Assembly (NCBI GenBank): GCA_017562135.1
Contig: QEYB01000412.1
Coordinates: 1 to 64,000 of the forward strand
DNA from: Dipylidium caninum
Lineage: Eukaryota > Platyhelminthes > Cestoda > Cyclophyllidea > Dipylidiidae
Direction: 5' to 3'
DNA length: 64,000 nt
A program made the translations under genes and the position numbers. The notes beneath the pieces were generated by a model, which did no database searches, was not told the origin of the DNA, and saw nothing but the letters and a program-made list of their open reading frames with translations. Below are positions 53,286-62,430 of this stretch, in pieces. The first letter of the stretch is position 1. Every line of letters starts with the position of its first letter.

Positions 53286-53652
53286 ACGTCTTCATGCGTG
53301 TCATGGTGATTTGTCCACATTTGAGTTTTCCTCTGACGGAGGCGAGGAAACCACTTCCTACCAACCACGAACATATGACAGAACAGATCCCGCGAGGAGA
53401 CGGGACGAGGAGAAAGGAGGCAGGACACGTGAAAACGGGTTGTGATGGTGGCAGCTCGATGAGATGAATGACGCGGACAGGGTGAAACGCAAGAAGACTG
53501 AGGATTTTCCTCTCTGCAAGTCCTGGTTGGAAAGTGGAGAGACGAGACAACTGCGTAATGGTGAACTGCGAGGCGGACTTGCCTCCTCCAAGTGCACAAC
53601 CTCGGGACAAAAACACTCGCCATCTGCCGTCTATCGTTGTAACAGAACTCAC
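53272..53652 (-). CDS. H minus-strand ORF, 126 aa, copy 2
   Basis: MSSVTTIDGRWRVFLSRGCA at the start, ASVRGKLKCGQITMTRMKTF and DSC-stop at the end. The two frames of copy 1 are joined here by indels, giving one frame over the whole stretch. This could be the correct form. Function unknown. Confidence 0.27.
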   Translation of the reverse strand: MSSVTTIDGRWRVFLSRGCALGGGKSASQFTITQLSRLSTFQPGLAERKILSLLAFHPVRVIHLIELPPSQPVFTCPASFLLVPSPRGICSVICSWLVGSGFLASVRGKLKCGQITMTRMKTFDSC

Positions 53653-53945
53653 CCCTCCGGGCGAGGTTACTGCGCTGATTTAAATATAAACGTCCTCCGC
53701 ATCACGTCGACGCCCTTTATGAACTTCTCCCCAGCAGAGCCTCGAGAAGTTGACCGACTTGGCAGAAAAATCTACACCACTGCCGCAGTCTGGTGAACGT
53801 AGACTGTGGTTGGGCCTCCAGAAGGCCACTTTGCCCACATCCTCAAATTCTTGGAGCCCAAGACATCCTGGACATCAGACGTCCGCCTCACGCCCCAACC
53901 ACTGCTTCCCTCATCAGTTCTTCTTTGTCTGCATGGAGAAATAAA
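53464..53945 (+). CDS. H plus-strand ORFs ending at AATAAA, copy 2
   Basis: The 110-codon frame ends IYTTAAVW. After TGA-ACG-TAG the same phase continues with VVGPPEGHFAHILKFLEPKT and SDVRLTPQPLLP. AATAAA is at 53,940-53,945. See 20,648-21,126. Confidence 0.22.
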
Positions 53946-54007
53946 CAAGGTCCGCAATTTGGCCTCTCTTCTAAGTTTATTTTTACCAAGGCATACTCGG
54001 CATTGCC

Positions 54008-54268
54008 ATGTGTTTTATCGTGGAATCGTGGCAGTTATGCCCTTCCCCAAACTCTCACTCATCTCGTCGTCGTCGTTGTGAGCAGCCGGCAAGTATATTG
54101 CAATCACCGCACCGAAAGGTGGTGGAGTGGCCAACGTGGATGTGGAGCATTGCGTTAGGCTGCAGCCTCGTGGCGACTTTCATTTCCATGTTCATCATGA
54201 CAAAGGGGTTACTGAGTTTTTCAGAGTTGCTCCAATCTAGGGGAGATACAAACACCCGCCTTGGGTGA
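54008..54268 (+). CDS. H ORF with membrane-type segment, copy 2
   Basis: The frame keeps MWSIALGCSLVATFISMFIM and then reads SELLQSRGDTNTRLG after a TTTTTCAG. In copy 1 the two parts are in different frames. Confidence 0.2.
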   Translation: MCFIVESWQLCPSPNSHSSRRRRCEQPASILQSPHRKVVEWPTWMWSIALGCSLVATFISMFIMTKGLLSFSELLQSRGDTNTRLG

Positions 54269-54397
54269 TTCTGAGTTCTCGAGACGAGAGCAACAAGGGC
54301 GAGACGACGCTCTTACTTGGCTTGTTGGCTTATTGGGGCATTGGAATCTCATTGCCGACCTACGAGACATGGGTAAGATCACCTTGCCAAATTCCCT

Positions 54398-54832
54398 TCA
54401 CGCATATGCGTCTAATTGACAGGACATTGCAACCTGCGTTGGGTGTATGCACGATATTTCATTGACATTTTCAACATGATAATCGCCAGTCCTGACAGTG
54501 GCCAGCGGGTGCAAGTTTGGGCAACGGTGAGCACTGCACGGGTCAAAGGCTAAAGTGCGATTTTGCCAATTGGTCCAACGATATTTAGTGATATCGCGCC
54601 CTTCCGTGTTCGTATACACTGAAAAACCATCGGCAATCCAGGTCTTATCGAATGAGGCGGTGCAATTCAGATGAATAATGCGAATCAATCCTTCCTGACC
54701 CATTGAATGAACTCGAGAGTTGCAATTATAATCCCCGGGCCGTATTTTTAATCGCATCGAAAGACAGCGTTGAGCAGTGGGCTGGAGAGAGTGAGCACCG
54801 TGGTCCAATCGAATTGCAGCATGACACTCCAC
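54398..54832 (-). CDS. Inverted M ORF, 144 aa
   Basis: The longest and cleanest M-type frame: DYNCNSRVHSMGQEGLIRII, HLNCTASFDKTWIADGFSVY, TNTEGRDITKYRWTNWQNRT, then DPCSAHRCPNLHPLATVRTG and a tail with two more Cys. Two N-glycosylation sequons (NCT and NRT) and six or more Cys would fit an extracellular protein. The N-terminal 30 codons are out of frame with KATNEFEMW, so the true start is unclear. The D/E-x-Y-x-C pattern resembles an Ig F strand, which is a weak hint only. Confidence 0.38.
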   Translation of the reverse strand: MECHAAIRLDHGAHSLQPTAQRCLSMRLKIRPGDYNCNSRVHSMGQEGLIRIIHLNCTASFDKTWIADGFSVYTNTEGRDITKYRWTNWQNRTLAFDPCSAHRCPNLHPLATVRTGDYHVENVNEISCIHPTQVAMSCQLDAYA

Positions 54833-55151
54833 ATCTCAAATTCATTGGTGTCTTTTCAAATGTCAATTTCTCTACTTGTCATAATTTTGACTGTCCATAG
54901 TATGAGCACGAATTATGTGACAGTGCGTCTATTTGATTACCCTTAGGATAAGGGAAGAGTATCCTGCCATGTGGTGGACACAAGGGAGCGAGTAACGTAG
55001 GGGACACTGTCGTTTGGATCAGTGACCAATCGTGTCTACTCACTGCGTTATGACTACGGTACCCACATGACATCGCAAAACACTGTAAGGGTTAAATCAA
55101 ATTCCGTTGATAGACACGATGTGGGCTGACGCGTGCGCAGTCGGAGGGGTG

Positions 55152-55360
55152 GGGGAGGGGGAGGAGCGCAAAACAGCTTGATGGTCTGAATGAGGCTTGT
55201 CCCCTGTCCGCCTACAGCATCTCTCTTATCCTCACCCCACCAACGCGGCCCGCATTCTTTCCAAACGTGGCGCACGACACTTGCCTCTCTCCAGTCCCCG
55301 CTACATTTAATAAACGGGTAGGCGTAGGTGGGGGCGCACCAGTGACTTGTAGAAAAACGG
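55152..55360. other. Segment present only in long unit copy 2
   Basis: About 209 nt (GGGGGAGGAGCGCAAAACAG at the start) with no counterpart elsewhere in the window. Copy 1 has the 48-bp duplication in its place. No ORF. Confidence 0.7.
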
Positions 55361-55424
55361 ATTTGGAAAGAGGGTGTGGACAGAAGGCAAGCCACGTTGG
55401 TAGAGTAGGCGGTCATGGGACAGG

Positions 55425-55922
55425 GTGTTCTGTGCGCTCTCCGTGGACAGAACATTTGGTCTCTTAGTCGCCGATTTCTGGAACATCAGGTTACCGGCTT
55501 GCCGCTACCAGCGACAACTTACTTTTCATGTCTCATGCCTCCGATCATCAATTCCTTTCCACTCATCTCTTCTTCACTCTGCTCTCACTCTGACCATAAT
55601 AAAGACTCGCACCGCCTTAGAGGAAGGCAACCAACTCGCGGCTACAGACAGCAACATTTTGGGTAAATTTGCATCAACATTGCCATCTCCACGTCAGTTA
55701 TGTCGGCGTCACCTCGTTTCTGCCTCATCTGCCACACTCGCTCAGCTAACTAATGCGATCAGCTTCTACATACCGGCTGCTTTTGCTGTGGAACTGCTAC
55801 TCGTAGGAGCTGATGGGGTTCGTCGACACACTTGTTGGCGTCATGCCATAATTCGGCAGCTGCTGCAACTCTTCCTTCCACCGTGGACGATGACTACCGC
55901 CTCGTTCCTGCTCTGCTTCTAA
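55425..55922 (+). CDS. H plus-strand ORF, 165 aa, copy 2
   Basis: Reads TIIKTRTALEEGNQLAATDS, QLTNAISFYIPAAFAVELLL and ends RQLLQLFLPPWTMTTASFLL. It is helix-like and hydrophobic at the end. Of eight codon differences from 22,346-22,783 in the best aligned 75 codons, six change the residue. The - strand carries splice donors for gene H, so this may be antisense. Kept as a candidate. Confidence 0.22.
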   Translation: MFCALSVDRTFGLLVADFWNIRLPACRYQRQLTFHVSCLRSSIPFHSSLLHSALTLTIIKTRTALEEGNQLAATDSNILGKFASTLPSPRQLCRRHLVSASSATLAQLTNAISFYIPAAFAVELLLVGADGVRRHTCWRHAIIRQLLQLFLPPWTMTTASFLLCF

Positions 55923-56643
55923 TCAGACGCTGCCATCGCGGCCGACCTTTGGCGTGAATGTTGACGGATGGCAAAATCAGATCTTCTGGGATGAAACTCG
56001 AGTCGCGTATGCCTTACTACTGCTGCTAACATGCTTGTATTTCCATTTACTGACGCATTCAGTACTCACCTCCAAAACTTCCGCGTCGTCAAATGACACA
56101 CGGAAGTGGGAGAGAGTGGCGGTTGGTTGAGAGGTTAGCACGGTAGGCGGCGATTTGAGGCCGCGTCGGTGCACGGAGGAGCAAAGAGGCTGAACGCACA
56201 CCAAGAAAGAAGGCAGAGGAGAGCAAATGTTTGGCTGGATTCCACTCCAAGGCGATGGAGTTGACACTCGTGTGATATTCAAGGCTACGAGGTCTCCGAT
56301 TCTCTCGAGAATGGCCAAATTAGTCCAGAGTCACGAGTGAGGACTGACTGGACGCAGCTTCCACATTGGGATCCTTTCGTGGCTTCACCAACCAAATGAT
56401 CAGAGGTAAGGCTATTTATCGGACTGTGGACATTTCCAAAGAAGTCAATCACGAGAGGAAGGAGGAAGCTTCTTTTCCCTGGCACAATTCCCACGCTCAC
56501 CGAGTGGTCGCGGTGACGACGTTTACGACGGTGCAGTGCGGCCAACTGCGCGCGAAGACGCGTCGTGAGGCTTGGCGCCGAGTTGGTGAAGCACACAAGG
56601 ACGTGTAGTCGCTGTGGGGCGAACAGGAGTCAACGGACGGCAT
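55830..56643 (-). CDS. Gene H behind its promoter, copy 2
   Basis: The ATG at 56,643 lies 81 nt after the TATA box. Exon 1 (56,643-56,501) reads MPSVDSCSPHSDYTSLCASP and WPHCTVVNVVTATTR, and ends at CG-GTGAGC. A 3' splice site (GTCCACAG) at 56,424 continues in phase with PINSLTSDHLVGEATKGSQC to a stop at 56,285. The intron would be 77 nt. Alternatively the unspliced 103-codon frame (56,596-56,285) reads LAALHRRKRRHRDHSVSVGI, SFLLPLVIDFFGN and the same end. Further down, HFRVSFDDAEVLE ends at a perfect GAG-GTGAGT donor (56,070). The full exon chain is not solved. Confidence 0.4.
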
Positions 56644-56716
56644 GGCTTCCTCTTCCACCGACTGTCGCTTGCAGCGCCTCCTTGATGGGATTTGAGAAGA
56701 ACGCCTCGACGAACGC

Positions 56717-56724
56717 CTTAAATA
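56717..56724 (-). promoter_or_regulatory. TATA box of H cassette, copy 2
   Basis: TATTTAAG on the - strand, 81 nt before the ATG at 56,643. Confidence 0.48.
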
Positions 56725-56939
56725 GGTCGCTTGAGAGTGCGGAGAGCGCAGCTCACTAGTCAGCGGTGAGTGGATGTCAGTTGATGAGTTTTATTCACGT
56801 AGATGTCTCCTCGATTGAAAACCGCTCACTGCTCAGTACACGAGAGGCAATCAGCCTGGCTCACAAGCCATTTGCACCCCTCTACGTCTACTGACTCCTC
56901 AACTGACGCGAACTCCATTGCTCTTTCTGCTTGCATTCC

Positions 56940-57499
56940 TTAACAATGCCATTCGAAAGTAATTATTCACTCTGTCGACTGCTTCGTCAACTGGTACGAT
57001 CGCTACTGTGACTACTCCCTTGCAAAGTCCGAGGAACCTGGGTAGACGAGAGTAGCTCCTCCACTCTATGTTTCATTTGGCCATCCCCTGTCAAGCCTGA
57101 TGCTCTCCTCTCCTTGGCCGACCACCCCACGTTGAAGGGGTAGGAGGAAGAGTAAGATGAGGAGGAGGAGGTCGACGGCTCCGTTTATCTCTCGTCTTGC
57201 CTGTCAAGACGGCTTGGCATTGTCGTGTTGAAAGCAGGCGATGATGTTATGACTGCATGGGTCTCCTCAACCACTTATTGAAGTGTTTTGCTATTCTCTA
57301 TGTTTTGTAATGCAGTGTAGAATGATAAAGTTCTTCTAATCTCACACGTGCCTATTATCTGCGAGTAGATATTTTGTATCTCCAACAAGTTCTACAACTG
57401 GTCGAGGCATCAGCAGCGCAATCTGCTATTGTCCGAGCTCTGTCGCTAACATTGATATATTGGGAGAACACTTTCCCTAGATTCGACCGGACTGAAGTC
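56940..57499 (+). repeat. L block, copy 3
   Basis: Near-identical to 23,755-24,318. A 98-codon - strand frame (57,355-57,651) runs across its end into unique DNA and is therefore not a shared gene. Confidence 0.85.
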
Positions 57500-58023
57500 T
57501 TTTGGAAGCCGAGATAAAATGACCTGCGAACAGGTGTTGTGATTTGAGGGGATGCAATTGGGAGGACACTCGATATTAGTTGCATGTGAGAACAAATGAG
57601 GACATTTTTAGCATGCTCGGCTTCAATGGACTGTAAAACAAATTCGTCCAATTACAATATAATCTCGCCCTACCACATTTATTCATGTGGTATGGAATTA
57701 ATGAAGAGGAGGTGAAGTGAAGTCTTGGAATTCGGGGCAGTGGGAGAGGCGGGTGAGGGGTCCATCTCATTCACCCACCTCCTCAGTGGCGCGCCTGTGA
57801 CCTCATGCACGTCGGAAGATGTCCGCAGGGGCAAGAGAATTTTGTAGCCTCATTAGGTGCAAATGGAGACGACAGCTTCCATTTGAAAACACAATTTTCC
57901 CTATGTAGATTGGCAAAGTAGGCGTTGTGTGTGCGTGTGTCTGTGTCTGTGTGTGGTGCATCATCGATGCGCCAGCGTCACTAGGTTGTGGGGAGAGGTG
58001 GAATCTTGCCAGATTGCAAATAA
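57500..58023. other. Unique DNA after long unit copy 2
   Basis: Not found elsewhere in the window. Contains a GT-rich run at 57,925-57,958 and short - strand frames (57,576-57,770; 57,803-58,045) of no recognised type. No gene is called. Confidence 0.6.
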
Positions 58024-58311
58024 TTGTGGGCTGCATCTCACCCACCTCAGTCGCCCCTCATAGTGTGGCGTATCAAATGTCCTGTCGAAGTCTCGTGCAA
58101 CAGCCACTTCGTTAAATGCGCATTGAAACAAGCGCAAAGGGCCAGTGCGATTCCAGTTCAATGTAACGCCTGTTTCATTAGTTTGGACGAAGAAGACGGA
58201 GAAGCAGAAAGCACATCATGCGAGTGCAAATACTGCGGCTTGACTCCACTCGATGCGATGCGATGCGATGCGATGCGATGCGATGCGATGCGATGCGATG
58301 CGATGCGATGA
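58024..58311 (+). CDS. Cys-rich ORF running into a microsatellite
   Basis: The 95-codon frame contains PVQCNACFISLDEEDGEA then STSCECKYCG, that is C-x2-C and C-x-C-x2-C groups 16 residues apart, a spacing seen in small zinc-binding ribbons. The frame continues LTPLD and then reads the pentanucleotide repeat as DAMRC units before its stop. The real end is probably before the repeat, at a donor I cannot see. It could be one exon of a gene interrupted by the duplication border. I cannot assign a family. Confidence 0.3.
   Translation: MWAASHPPQSPLIVWRIKCPVEVSCNSHFVKCALKQAQRASAIPVQCNACFISLDEEDGEAESTSCECKYCGLTPLDAMRCDAMRCDAMRCDAMR
58251..58310 (+). repeat. (CGATG)12 microsatellite
   Basis: Twelve perfect CGATG units. 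The neighbouring bases are unique, so it can be used as an anchor in assembly. Confidence 0.98.
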
Positions 58312-58474
58312 CGTAGCTTCTCAGTGAGCTGTCCCCGCGATTGAGATGAATGTGAAGTGTTGAAGTAAACACTCGCCACGCTCTGAAGCAGGTTAGAGGT
58401 TAAACGCCTCGCGAGGCAATGCTCTCACTCATTTGCATGAACACTAAGGGGAGACACTGGAGGAGAGTACGAAG

Positions 58475-58714
58475 TTGCCTCGAGCATTTGGGTGCTTGCA
58501 GTGCGATTTTCAGCGCAAGAAAGCGTTGTCGTTGACCAACTCACTTCACAGTGGCGTCTATGACCGTCACGTAGCCCCACCTGGATTGACCACCGCGCCG
58601 GCACCTAGTGTGGAAGCAGAAGATTTCTTTGCGATCATCACTAATCACCACGGGGATCAGTTGCAATGTCCACGTAGTAGAATGGCATCACTTAGCGCGG
58701 TCGAGGCCTCATGA
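58475..58714 (+). CDS. Unique ORF, 79 aa
   Basis: MPRAFGCLQCDFQRKKALSL at the start, a C-x2-C pair, then EAEDFFAIITNHHGDQLQCP. It lies 160 nt after the Cys-rich ORF on the same strand and could be a later exon of the same gene. No homologue recognised. Confidence 0.25.
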   Translation: MPRAFGCLQCDFQRKKALSLTNSLHSGVYDRHVAPPGLTTAPAPSVEAEDFFAIITNHHGDQLQCPRSRMASLSAVEAS

Positions 58715-59195
58715 ACAGTCCACAGTGTAGAACAAGGCATCAGTGCGAAGTGTTGAAGCAAGCGCAAACGCGTCTGAAGCCTCTCACAGAGTGCCAGGTG
58801 ACCTGCACGTTGACTGACCTGACCACGTGGAAACAGACAAGAATCAAGCAAGCAAACACAAAATTAGCCTTCTTCCTCCTTTAAGCGGCACGATCAGCAC
58901 GGTAGCTGGTGCACTGGATGCTCTCCGACGTCACGTAACTGTTTGCTCTCCTCCGGGGTGTGGTAAGCGATGATAAAAACTGCTCTGAGGCGCTTATTCC
59001 GAGGCCGCCGAGGCCTTGTTGCGGGCCGGAGCGAACCATGAGACGCGTCGGCTGCCAAGCTCCGGACGCGCTAGCGCCTGAGTTGTTTGGGCCGAACTGT
59101 CGTGGCTAAAGAGAAACTTGTAACACAAGCCGTTTGACAAGTTGTATGACAAATGTGTCAGAGACGTTGAAGCCTCAGGTCAAGTTAATCTCAAA

Positions 59196-59547
59196 CTAAC
59201 TGCCACTCTGACTGCAGAAGGTCGATTCTAGCTGAAAACCCCTTGCTTCCTGATCCTGGCTACCTTCTAACTCGTCCGTCACTACGTCACAACATCCCTC
59301 CTGAGTGTGGCTGTTGAAGATCCTGTGTGCACTTGAATTAGCTTGGTGAGTTGCCTTTCGTGTCACCGACTTGCATGCAGGCAAAGTGTTTGACTACGGG
59401 TCGGGTAAAGTGCATTGCCTCGAGCAGGTGTGGCGACGAAGAGGCACCAGTCAAGGGCTGCAGACCTTGTGTTTGTTTAAGGAGGTGTTGGCCGAAGCGG
59501 AGCTTCATGGACACTCGGACTCTTGGCGGTAATCGTCCACTCGGCAC
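59196..59547 (-). CDS. K minus-strand ORFs, copy 3
   Basis: The 69-codon frame (59,547-59,338) has KLRFGQHLLKQTQGLQPL to MQVGDTKGNSPS. The 62-codon frame behind it reads RIFNSHTQEGCCDVVTDELE and GFQLESTFCSQSGS. In the 48 kb copy one extra base joins the two around FNSHTQED. Together they may be one longer protein. Confidence 0.3.
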
Positions 59548-59767
59548 TTTCCAGGCCTCCTGCCGATTCTCTCGGAAGTTGTGCCTGTCAATTCTCTACT
59601 GAGTAGAGAAATGAATTTCCCATGATCTGCACTCGACAGACATGCCTTAACTTTCACATTCACAGGCTACTTGTAACGCAGTGGGTAAAACATGGTGGAT
59701 CGGTGATTATAACGGCCGCGTCTTCGCCGTTTTTCGGTCCCTGAGGGAGACTTTGTACTGATATCAT

Positions 59768-60004
59768 ATGCTCATACCATGTTCATTCAAAATCATGACA
59801 AGTGACGAAGATGACATCTCAAAAGCAACCTCTCAATTCGAGTTGTCGAGTGTCACGCACCGATCTAATTGGGCCTCGGTGTTCACTCTCCTGCTGTTGG
59901 ATGCGATCATTATTACAGTGGGCGAATATCATTTTAAATGCCGAGTTCGTGCAATGGGTCATGTACGATTGATTCGCATCATTCATTTGAAGTGCACCTC
60001 TTAA
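59768..60004 (+). CDS. K plus-strand ORF, copy 3, 78 aa, intact
   Basis: MLIPCSFKIMTSDEDDISKA, FTLLLLDAIIITVGEYHFKC and RVRAMGHVRLIRIIHLKCTS. Same stop as 15,982 and 48,792. Most substitutions relative to 15,743 are conservative (V to I, Q to R). Best version of this frame. Confidence 0.38.
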   Translation: MLIPCSFKIMTSDEDDISKATSQFELSSVTHRSNWASVFTLLLLDAIIITVGEYHFKCRVRAMGHVRLIRIIHLKCTS

Positions 60005-60314
60005 ATGGATGAGGCCTAAGTTGTTGATGAGTGTTTGGAGCACACGGTCAGGGGAAGGCGCGATATCAGTGAGTAGCGCTGAAACAATCGGTTAAGGCGG
60101 CAATGAATGATTTAAGTCAAGGCTTAGGAAAGGTATGAAAGTTTGCTGTCCGAGATAGGCCATCAAAGGCCACAGTTTATTCATGTACGCGAGTTTATTT
60201 AATGATTATTCTATACGTACACGACTTCGGAACAAACGCCAAGCAGCTGTCAAACCGTCAACTATTTACTCCTCACTGAGAAATAACTGACGACTGTCTG
60301 ACCTGATCTGAGGA

Positions 60315-61076
60315 TTGGGAAATGGAATGTGGCTTGCAGCAAGTGTGATAATATGGCAAATGGAGAATGAGACAACCGATTTTCTCAAAGGTTACCAAAT
60401 GAACTGTGTGATTTTCCATCAATCACATTGTCATCCTACCCATTTGCAAAACATTTGTCATACCGCCTTCCAACCTGCCGTCAGCAATCACAACCAATCT
60501 TCACGACAGAACAAAAGCATTGGTCCGAGTGGGAGAGCACTTATGTCTTTGCCTCTCTTCGCCTTTCATCACCCTTGCTTTGGCCGGCGACGTGTGAAAT
60601 GGCCACAGTTGCCCTTTGATGCCTCACGTCTACTCCAACCTGACACACATCGATGCTACTACACTTCAGCCTTCTCTTACTGGTTTGGAGAGATATTGTC
60701 GACCTACAAGTGCAATGACTTCTCAACCACCCACCAGGCCACGAGAGCTGTCGTCTCCGTGACCAGTTTGTCTCGCGCGAAACACCACCTCACGTATCCA
60801 GTCACCACGGCTGCCAACATTGGCGCTTGCAGGGAAAGTGCCACCTGCGGTGGTTCGCGGAAGGTGCGTGCTCCTCTCGAGGGATGTGCAGTTGGTTACT
60901 TCATGTCACACGTCGTTTTGATGGATCACACGCTTGAACCAGACGGACGGGCGTGGGTTGATTCTTCTGCCAGAACAGTATTCAGCACCGAATTTCGATT
61001 TCGAATGTGTGCCTTTCTGTATGTACGTATTTGTTTGAGTGCGTGCACACGCGTGTGCGTCTGTGCATTCGTATGA
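60315..61076 (+). CDS. K long ORF, 253 aa, intact copy
   Basis: Uninterrupted frame MGNGMWLAASVIIWQMENET, then LFAFHHPCFGRRRVKWPQLP, FSYWFGEILSTYKCNDFSTT, ATRAVVSVTSLSRAKHHLTY, ESATCGGSRKVRAPLEGCAV and LMDHTLEPDGRAWV. It ends in a Cys/Val/Arg segment encoded by the GT-rich tract, which is unlikely to be real protein. The donor-like GCGGTAGGT after CGASR in copies 1 and 2 is changed to GCGGAAGGT here, which keeps the frame open. No signal peptide, no recognised domain. Four other copies are frameshifted. Confidence 0.35.
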   Translation: MGNGMWLAASVIIWQMENETTDFLKGYQMNCVIFHQSHCHPTHLQNICHTAFQPAVSNHNQSSRQNKSIGPSGRALMSLPLFAFHHPCFGRRRVKWPQLPFDASRLLQPDTHRCYYTSAFSYWFGEILSTYKCNDFSTTHQATRAVVSVTSLSRAKHHLTYPVTTAANIGACRESATCGGSRKVRAPLEGCAVGYFMSHVVLMDHTLEPDGRAWVDSSARTVFSTEFRFRMCAFLYVRICLSACTRVCVCAFV

Positions 61077-61235
61077 CATTGAATGCGTGTGTCTGTGCTG
61101 TGTGTGCTTTGAGTGCGTATGTCTACGAATACGTGTGTCCGTGAGTGCGCTTGTCGGTGTGCCTTTGTCTGCGTGCGTGTTTCTGTGCCCATGTGCCTGT
61201 GCGTGCGTGCGTTTGCGTGCTTGTGGTTAGCGCAG
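61018..61235 (+). repeat. GT/GCGT-rich tract
   Basis: Imperfect TGTGCG and TGCG repeats, the expanded version of the tract at 16,995 and 49,815. Confidence 0.8.
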
Positions 61236-61570
61236 ACACAGTGATAGCTAAATCTGCGTGACTCTAAGTAAGTAGGAAATGAAGTGTCAAGTAAGCCAGT
61301 TTATTTGCTGTCCGATCAAGGCCACCCCGCTTGGGCTTTCTAGTCCTCAACTCGACCTCTTAATTCCACTTTACGCCCCTTCTTTCACCCATGCCATTCG
61401 ATTCTTATTTATATCATTGCGTTGATATCATAACAATCAGAACATATCCTCTCTAGTCATTGCAGCAGGGAGCTTCATAGGCCTTCTCATTCTTGAAAGC
61501 TTTCCTCTTTTGACTAAATCCTAGTGTCTCAACTCCACCCAGTAGGAATGGGTGCTGCGCTGCATTCCTG

Positions 61571-61945
61571 GTGCGGATATTTTTAATGCAAGGTGTGCGT
61601 CCATTAGTGAAGACTGCACATGACAAGAAAAGGGCCTTTGGGCACTTTGCCGGTGAAAGTCGAAATCGACAATGCACACTTAGTCGCGAGTTCTGCCGTG
61701 TGCAGACGAGCACCGACGGGCAATTCGACTGCTCCGATCAACGTTTTGTCGCATCTCCATTCTACTTCGACTATCGCATCGTAGGTGCGGGCGTCAACAC
61801 TCCACTTATTGCCACGTCTATTGAAGAAACGCACAATCGTCGTAGCCTCACCTCCCCTGAAGAACCCTGTTTCCCCCTCTCAACTAGGACAACCTTAGTG
61901 CTCTCAAAGGCCTATTCATGCATCGAACTCGAAAACACCCAATGA
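61571..61945 (+). CDS. E-like ORF in the mosaic, 124 aa
   Basis: QFDCSDQRFVASPFYFDYRI, then ATSIEETHNRR, and FPLSTRTTLVLSKAYS, which matches E (PLSTRTTVVLSKAYS). It includes the stretch that is treated as an intron in E3, where the 3' splice site CTCAACTAG is retained at 61,887. A diverged partial E relic or a working relative. The N-terminus comes from a different module. Confidence 0.3.
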   Translation: MRIFLMQGVRPLVKTAHDKKRAFGHFAGESRNRQCTLSREFCRVQTSTDGQFDCSDQRFVASPFYFDYRIVGAGVNTPLIATSIEETHNRRSLTSPEEPCFPLSTRTTLVLSKAYSCIELENTQ

Positions 61946-62017
61946 GGACTCACCGTGCAAGCTGGAGGCACATTTAACGACGAGTGAATTTATCCTTGGC
62001 GAGTGGTTCTCCCGGCG

Positions 62018-62233
62018 TCACGACGGCTTCTCTGCATTGTGCCACGCGAAGTCTGCACAACCAACACCGGCCATGTGGGTCAATTCATCGGCTTTGGTGA
62101 GAGGTTGCATAAATGACGAAGATCCAACCTCGCGACAGCGGAGTGGCCTTGTAGAGTGATGCTCATTCATAACGCGAGTGTGGGCCACATTCTCCGTGTG
62201 GCAACTGTTGCAATAAATTTTCAACGTGAGCAA
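62018..62233 (-). CDS. Q6 downstream ORF, Cys/His-rich, 71 aa
   Basis: Reads IYCNSCHTENVAHTRVMNEH, HSTRPLRCREVGSSSFMQPL and TKADELTHMAGVGCADFAWH. Homologous frames in Q3 and Q4 keep SLTKADELT-like sequence. It is on the same strand and 9 nt after the 62-aa Q frame, so the two may be joined by splicing or a frameshift. Confidence 0.33.
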   Translation of the reverse strand: MLTLKIYCNSCHTENVAHTRVMNEHHSTRPLRCREVGSSSFMQPLTKADELTHMAGVGCADFAWHNAEKPS

Positions 62234-62241
62234 TTGCCCAA

Positions 62242-62430
62242 CTACACTTGCGAAGGCTCTTCACTGGTCGTGAATCTTCCCTTTCCACCGTCCAACAATA
62301 TCGCTGACGAATTTCCTACCCTTTTGGCCACTAATGAAATGAGCCTTTGCGTCATGATCAAAAGGAACTCAAGACACCACTCCTCCGGTTGCTCTAACAC
62401 TGCCACAAACAGGGGCCAATGGAACGACAT
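62242..62430 (-). CDS. Q6, intact Q gene first frame, 62 aa
   Basis: The ATG at 62,430 lies 80 nt after a TATA box. MSFHWPLFVAVLEQPEEWCL, EFLLIMTQRLISLVAKRVGN and SSAILLDGGKGRFTTSEEPS. The frame is open upstream too, but the first Met after the box fits the cassette in the other copies. No known domain. The other Q copies (9,011; 32,550; 39,837) are broken. Confidence 0.42.
   Translation of the reverse strand: MSFHWPLFVAVLEQPEEWCLEFLLIMTQRLISLVAKRVGNSSAILLDGGKGRFTTSEEPSQV

Larger units (their letters stand above)
43835..57499 (+). repeat. Long duplication unit, copy 2
   Basis: Direct repeat of 11,265-24,318. It is generally the more complete of the two, keeping the B exon 4, the 111-nt M segment and the 80-nt H segment that copy 1 lacks. 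It ends sharply at 57,499, where unique DNA starts. Confidence 0.93.
58786..61549 (+). repeat. D/K block, third direct copy
   Basis: Matches 14,757-17,415 and 47,545-50,235. It starts inside the D exon (CAGAGTGCCAGGTGACCTGC) and ends at the K-M spacer. The K frames are better kept here than in the other copies. Confidence 0.93.
61550..62429. repeat. Mosaic of diverged module pieces
   Basis: Short pieces switch every 80-250 nt: 61,552-61,640 like 30,186-30,265 (C start region, direct), 61,719-61,960 like 28,190-28,400 (E, inverted), 61,985-62,070 like 18,045-18,130 (M start, direct), then Q inverted. Identity is visibly lower than between the main copies, so these are older relics. Confidence 0.7.

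Noticed and set aside
53790..53815. Recoded stop codons or a very short intron in the H + strand frame (TGA-ACG-TAG)
   Set aside because: The frame does continue after the two stops in both copies, but other frames are open there too and a 10-nt intron is implausible. More likely a wrong frame.
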